Source: Parus major (Eukaryota > Chordata > Aves > Passeriformes > Paridae). Taken from it: DNA of 64,000 bases. This document shows positions 59,101-64,000 of this stretch, piece by piece (the stretch's first letter is position 1; the number at the start of each line of letters is the position of its first letter). The DNA lies in the NCBI RefSeq assembly GCF_001522545.3, contig NC_031768.1, forward strand, positions 6,323,555 to 6,387,554, read 5' to 3'. The position numbers and the translations under genes were made by a program. The notes below the pieces were generated by a model. The model ran no database searches. It saw only the letters and a program-made list of their open reading frames with translations, and was not told the origin of the DNA.

Positions 59101-62100
59101 GCTGCCCCTTATGGCTGCATTTTGGGCCCTTTCCTTGATCCATCCGTTGTTTTTCCTTCCAGGAAATCACAGAATGACAGAATGGTTTGGGCTGGAAAAG
59201 GCCTTAAAGGTCATCCAGGCAAATCCCCCTGCCATGAGCAGGACACCTGCTAGATCAGGTTACTCAGGGCAGCCTGACCATGAATGTTTCCAGGAATGGG
59301 ACATACACCACCTCTTTGGGCAACCTGTCCCAGTGTTTCACCCCCCTCATTGTTAAAAATTTCCTCCTTATACCTAACCTGCATCAGCTCTCCTTTCACT
59401 TAAAACTATAGCCCCTTATCCTGTTGCAACAGGCTCTGCTAAAATGTGTGTCCCTATTATTCTTATATTCCCCCTTAAAGAAAGGCCACAGTAAGGTCTC
59501 CCTGGGATTCTTCTCTGGGCTGAGTAACCCCAACTCTCTCAGCCTGTCCTTATAGGAGAGGTGCTCAAGCCCCCTGCTAATTTTTCTGGCCCTCCTCTGG
59601 ACCTGCTGCAATAGATCCATGCCTTTCCTGTACTCATCCACACTATTGGTGTTGATTAATCTTTCTTGATGATTTTAGAGTGGCACCAGAGTTGCTGGCA
59701 ACAATGTCATAGGGCATTCCTTCTTTGCCAGTACCACTTAACCCCTGAACACCCTGAGACCTCTGCAGCAAGCAGGGGGTGATAAAAGAGTTGGAAATCA
59801 GTCACATGAATTTGACTGGCACGGTGTGTAGCATTGGCATTTATTTCTATCACTTAGCTGAAGCAGCCAGGAGACTTTATCAGCAGCCTAGAATAGTTCA
59901 GAAATGCCACAGTTCATCCTGATACAGGGTTTGAGCAGGACATCCACGGTGCAGCTGCTGTTCTCAAGGTGGGAATTACAGACAGATACTGGGTACAGAA
60001 CTGTGCTGCCACTCCTGCCATAGCTCCCTTTGGGACTGAGTTAAAAATGTGGCTTCTGGGCACTCACTGAGGGGCTCCCAGCTGCTGTGCTGGGAGATTT
60101 TCAGCCGTGTTTGGTTCAGCTGGAATGTGTAGCTCCCTGGGGAGTTTGCTGTGACTGTATTACAGAGCAAGACGGAGCCAGCACGAGACAGCATTCCCCG
60201 AGGACTGCAGGGACTGAGTTTGCAAAGAGCTGCAGTCAGAGAACCCTGACCTTTGTATTAGTCGCTATTGAGTGGATCCTCAATATTTTCCAGGCTCACC
60301 ACACAGGAAATGTCCAGCTTTGTTCAGCAGATCCCCAGCCTGTTCAGTTGAGGTGCATTAGTACAGCAGATACGTTCAAGCTCTTTCCCTGCTCTCTGAA
60401 AGATTTCTGTTGGAGGTTGTTCAATGTGGAGGTAGCGTGTTCTGTCACTGTTTTAGGCAAGATGTGGTCTGAGTTCATTAGCTGAAATTTCCCAAATGGT
60501 TTTTCTCTTTTGTGATCCTCAATTATAACAAATCTTTTTCTTAAACTTTCTATTTTTGTTGTTCTGTTTTTTTTTTAAAGAAATAACTGTGCAGATTTTG
60601 AGAAGAGATTGTTTTGTCTATGGATTTAGGTGCTTTTTGGAAGAAGGGGAAAAGTAATTGTATGATTAGGAATCTAAAATAGTCTTTTTGTCAAATCCTA
60701 AAAAGTTACAGGAATGACACAAAAGATTCTTAACAGAATTGAAACTGTTTTGTCATATATTTTTCATATCAAATTGTAAGGATATTGTGATTTTAGCCCT
60801 AAATTCTGGAAATTCCAGCAGAGTCAGACCTGGATGACTTTGATGAACACTTTGCCATACTTTTGCTGCTAAACCCCAAAAACTTATGAACAGTAAATGC
60901 TTCTAGAAGAAGTTTGAGGACATGAAAAGCTTTCCTTTGCTCAGAAAAACTGCCACCCTCACTGTGCTTCACTAACTGTGCCTTTCTCCCTAACACATGC
61001 TTTGGTAATAGAGAGAAAATAATTAAATACTTGCTGTGAAAGTGAATCTGTTCTGTAGCACCTTCAGTATAAATCAGATATTTCTGCCTAGAAAATTCCC
61101 TTTTAAAATTCAGCTTGACTGTAGTTATTGTACATTTGAACTGATAAATGCAGAAAGCTCCCTTCCTTTATGACTTCTCCTCAGCTCTTTCTCAGCTTAC
61201 AGAGGAACAAAATTATTTTAAAAAGAAACAAAAGGAAGTTGAGTAGCAGCCAAAGGAGAGAGAAGAAACCATCCCTAGTGCAAATGTGTTACAAAGCAGG
61301 TGCCAGCCCCTGTCAGTGCCTGGCTGTTCCAGATTCCAGGAGAGAACCTGTCCTCACTTCTTGTGGGAGAGGTGGGATGACCACATGAAGCTCTGCTTGT
61401 GATACCTAAATGTCAGTGTTCACACTGAAGCATGACATTTTATATCACAGCTCACAAAGCTGTGCTGATATAAAATATTTAATTTTGGGCATCATTCCTG
61501 CAAATGTGTCTGGTTAAATTCCTGGCTAGAGCAATGCTCTATGGTAGGGGGACCTATGAGCTCCCAGTCTGCATACAAGCACTTCCTTTTATTGATTTTC
61601 TCTTTTATTCAATAACTCTTATTCTTGAGTTATATCTTGAACAGTAAGTTTCTGTTGCCTTTGTATTATTCTTTAAATTATGATACTTTCTGCATGCTCT
61701 TTTATCTACCTTTGTTCAAAAAGCTGGTTACCTTTAAAGTGTCTCCTTTGGGGATGTACTTTCATAGCTCTGATTGTTTCTGACCCCAGTATGTGAACCT
61801 TATTCCTTTGCAATAACTGTTTCAAAGGGTACTGGCTAGCTCAGCTTTTTGTAACCTAAGCAAGGATATAGCCATTGATTATCATGGTATTAAAAATAAT
61901 GATTTGTAAAAATAGTAAGTATTCTTTTTCTTACTGCTGTCCTTGCAAAAGTAGTGTGCAAAAGGATTTTAAGTGAGGTTAAGCTAAAGCAGTGATTGGG
62001 TAGTTTGTGTCAGCAGCGCTCTGTCTTGTGCCATTGGATTTGGAGCACCTGGAGGCAGGTGAACAGTTCAGACTGTGATCCCCAATGTGCAGGAGTTCCT

Positions 62101-63860
62101 ACAGACTGGGGTTGATAGTTCTGTGCCATGGGGATGGTTCCTTGCCTTTCAGATACCTCACTCCTTCATACTGGCAGAATGAAATAGCTGCTTGAGTACT
62201 TTCAGGTTTTACTGCTTGCACTTGTTCCCAGAACTGCTCTGCTGGGAGTGGGTTACGTTATCTTGGAGCACTTGAAAGTTGCCATCATGAAAAGAACTAT
62301 TTATACCATTTTCTGATTTATGATATTAACTTAGACCTTCTGAGGGAGTAGTGCTTTACACATATGCATGTGATAAGCAATGATGCCCAGTCTTCCAAAT
62401 GGAGTGGGGAAGCAATTTTGTCCCTCTGCTACTCTACTGACATCCTGCCTGGGTGCTGCTGTGAAAAATTTTGCTGTCCAGCCTTTTCCTCTACCTTTAC
62501 TTTTCTCACCCATAACATTAGTTCCTCCCACTTCAGCCTCATCTTCCTTCATGCTCCCCCAGTCCCAGGTGAGGGAGGGCACAGCTCTGAGAGCCTCTCT
62601 CCCCTTCATGGATGTGCCAGGGAGCAGTGCAGGGTGCCCTCTCTGCTTAGCCATATCAAGTATTTTGAGGATTTGGGAGGGCAAGAAAGGGAAGAATAGC
62701 AGAGTGAGAGGAGCTAACAAGTCAGATTGCTGCTCATGGAAGGAAGTTGAGTTTTCCATTGGTATTTCCTATTTCCCTGTTCTCTTCTACAAGACTGATG
62801 TGTGGAGTCATGAGGGGATTCTGCCCAAGCCCAGCTCACACCAGCTGCCTCCAGTGCAGGGAACTGGCCAGCAAAGCAGGCAGCCTATTAGGAGGGACAT
62901 TCCCAGAGACAGGAGTGACATTTATGTGAGCCCAGAAGCTTTTCTGTGTCACTTGAACACTGGTTCCAGCTTCAGCCAAGAAATTCGAGTGGGGAAGGTG
63001 GTTTTCTTTGCTATTGGTTGTTCCTATATTTTTAAGCACTCCATCTTTAATTGCCTGAATAATTAGTAATAATACAGAGGAATCACTACAGAGATCTTCT
63101 TTTGAAATACTCCCAGATGGAATTAATGTCTGCCTTTTGTTTCAGGTCCATCCTCCCAAAATTCAAGTGTATTCTAGTACAGAGGGATTTATTTTGACTC
63201 AGGGATGCAAGTGTAAATAAGATCTTTGACATGAATAACGAGAGCAGGCTGTTCTCTGAGTGCTGCTGAACTGTTTCCATTTGTCCTCTGGAGTGCTGTA
63301 GAAAAGGCCTTTCCCTTTTTCCTTTCACAACAGTTCTTGAGAGTGACTTGATTCTTTCCCTACCACGTACCTGAGTCCTTATTGCAGGGAAGGAGTGTGG
63401 GGGGTAAACATCTAGTACTGTCCAGTCTCTCAGCCTAGGTAAATTACTGGCATATTATTCCATTTTTATCTATAAGACTGGCAAATTGACCACTGAAAAA
63501 TGTCACTTCACTCACAGCATTCCAGTTTTTACAGGTTTTTAGAGTCTGTATGTAAAGTAAATATAAAGAAACTTTTGCATGATTAATCTTCCTTGCCTGG
63601 ATCGTCAGCTATTCTGGATTTAAAAACAAGCACACAGAAATTTTTTTTCTCTTTTTCTTCTGCATTTTTGACAGACTGGGGGAGAAAAGTTCCACAAATC
63701 ACAGCTCTGTGGATACGCCAATAATGTTCCTATGCTGTTTGACAATAAACCTGGAATAGGAGGTGAGCTGTTACCTGGTCAGACCCTGAAAATTACCAAC
63801 AGTGTGTTTCCTGAAGCAATAGGAAGCAGTCCTCCTTCTTGGATAGCATTTGACAAGCAG
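56095..63860 (+). CDS. EFHC2: EFHC2, EF-hand domain-containing protein 2 (5' part: exons 1-2)
   Basis: EFHC2 is a paralogue of EFHC1. The family consists of axonemal, microtubule-associated proteins with three DM10 domains and a C-terminal EF-hand. Exon 1 (56095-56136) encodes M-A-L-P-L-L-P-G-F-S-R-R-R-N in a strong Kozak context (GCCATGG) and ends at donor GTGAGT. Exon 2 (63675-63860) begins after TTTTGACAG and encodes 62 residues, including E-K-F-H-K-S-Q, K-P-G-I-G-G-E and S-W-I-A-F-D-K-Q, ending at GTATGT. Both exons are phase 0, and together they give residues 1-76 of a protein that is about 750 residues in human. The start and the F-H-K-S-Q and P-G-I-G-G-E blocks match mammalian EFHC2 as I recall it. 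The DM10 domains begin just after this point, beyond the window. Intron 1 is 7.5 kb. Identification is secure; the gene is cut by the window edge. Confidence 0.93.
56151..56190 (+). repeat. perfect 20-bp tandem duplication in EFHC2 intron 1
   Basis: Two identical copies of GGGCAGCCTCCAGCCCGCTC, 56151-56170 and 56171-56190, start 14 bp after the exon 1 donor. Confidence 0.95.
56371..56622 (+). mobile_element. CR1 3'-end fragment in EFHC2 intron 1, in the CpG island
   Basis: GGGGATGGTTTAGGCTGGAC, CCCAGAAAGGCTGATTAGG, GTGACACGGTGGTGATCGG and TTTCAGAGATCTTTTCTAATC are CR1 blocks. The copy is unusually CpG-rich and starts about 235 bp after exon 1. Confidence 0.92.
57072..57224 (+). mobile_element. 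CR1 3'-end fragment in EFHC2 intron 1
   Basis: CTGGAAGTGTTCCAGACCAGG, GAGCAACCTGGTCTGGTGG, GAATGATCTTTAAGGTCTC and the tail ATTCTATAGTTCTATGATAG. Confidence 0.92.
59163..59645 (-). mobile_element. CR1 3'-end fragment in EFHC2 intron 1
   Basis: AATCACAGAATGACAGAATGG, AAGGCCTTAAAGGTCATCC, TTGGGCAACCTGTCCCAG, CCCCTTATCCTGTTGCAAC, CAACTCTCTCAGCCTGTCC and GCCCTCCTCTGGACCTGC. A good 480-bp minus-strand CR1 copy. Confidence 0.94.
63675..63860 (+). other. EFHC2: EFHC2 coding exon 2
   Basis: 62 codons between acceptor TTTTTGACAG and donor GTATGT, phase 0 on both sides. It encodes the conserved lead-in to the first DM10 domain. Confidence 0.95.
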
Positions 63861-64000
63861 GTATGTAGAAAACCTTTTTTTTTAATGAATAGCTACAATA
63901 TGACAGAGTATAAGGGTGAAATTCCATTAGTTAGATATTTGAGAAGATTATTTTGTGCATGCAAAAAAAGCTGCTAGATAGACAAAAAGAGTGGTAGTGG
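63861..64000 (+). other. EFHC2: EFHC2 intron 2, start
   Basis: The donor GTATGT opens an AT-rich intron that leaves the window. Confidence 0.93.

Larger units (their letters stand above)
56137..63674 (+). other. EFHC2: EFHC2 intron 1
   Basis: 7.5 kb, starting with a CpG-rich part and holding three CR1 copies and the 20-bp duplication. A 228-codon frame at 62380-63066 matches nothing I know and is probably chance. Confidence 0.9.

Overview
This is a piece of a bird nuclear genome. Two spliced vertebrate genes, many fragments of CR1 retrotransposon (most in the 3'-end form typical of birds), short-tandem repeats and CpG-island promoters on an AT-rich background all point that way. One CR1-tailed repeat at 5718-6395 starts with a tRNA-Ile-like head. 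That recalls the tRNA-headed, CR1-tailed SINEs known from passerines, so a songbird is likely, but the species cannot be named from the sequence alone.

Layout. 1-21,400 is upstream intergenic DNA holding several CR1 fragments and no gene I can recognise. 21,460-22,010 is a CpG island with the promoter and first coding exon of FUNDC1. FUNDC1 runs on the + strand to its stop at 33,099 and is complete: five coding exons, 156 codons, all junctions in frame with GT/AG sites. 33,100-55,500 is intergenic, with CR1 copies, four perfect microsatellites, a 14-bp perfect foldback and a few exon-like signals. 55,552-55,716 is an assembly gap. It abuts a CG-rich minisatellite of 19 visible units (55,717-55,993) that leads into the CpG-island promoter of EFHC2, which has two perfect cAMP-response elements. 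EFHC2 exon 1 (56,095-56,136) and exon 2 (63,675-63,860) are inside the window; the rest of the gene lies beyond the right edge.

FUNDC1 (an outer-mitochondrial-membrane mitophagy receptor) and EFHC2 (a DM10/EF-hand protein linked to cilia) lie in tandem, same orientation, as I recall them on human Xp11.3. They are syntenic neighbours rather than parts of one pathway. Non-coding observations form most of the hunt: the CpG minisatellite with twin CREs in front of EFHC2, NRF1 and YY1 motifs in the FUNDC1 promoter, a 58-bp insertion flanked by a 10-bp direct repeat whose source-like copy sits 1 kb away, and a candidate minus-strand terminal exon near 47.6 kb. I found no novel multi-gene system. 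Nearly all long open frames outside the two genes are CR1, repeats or chance.
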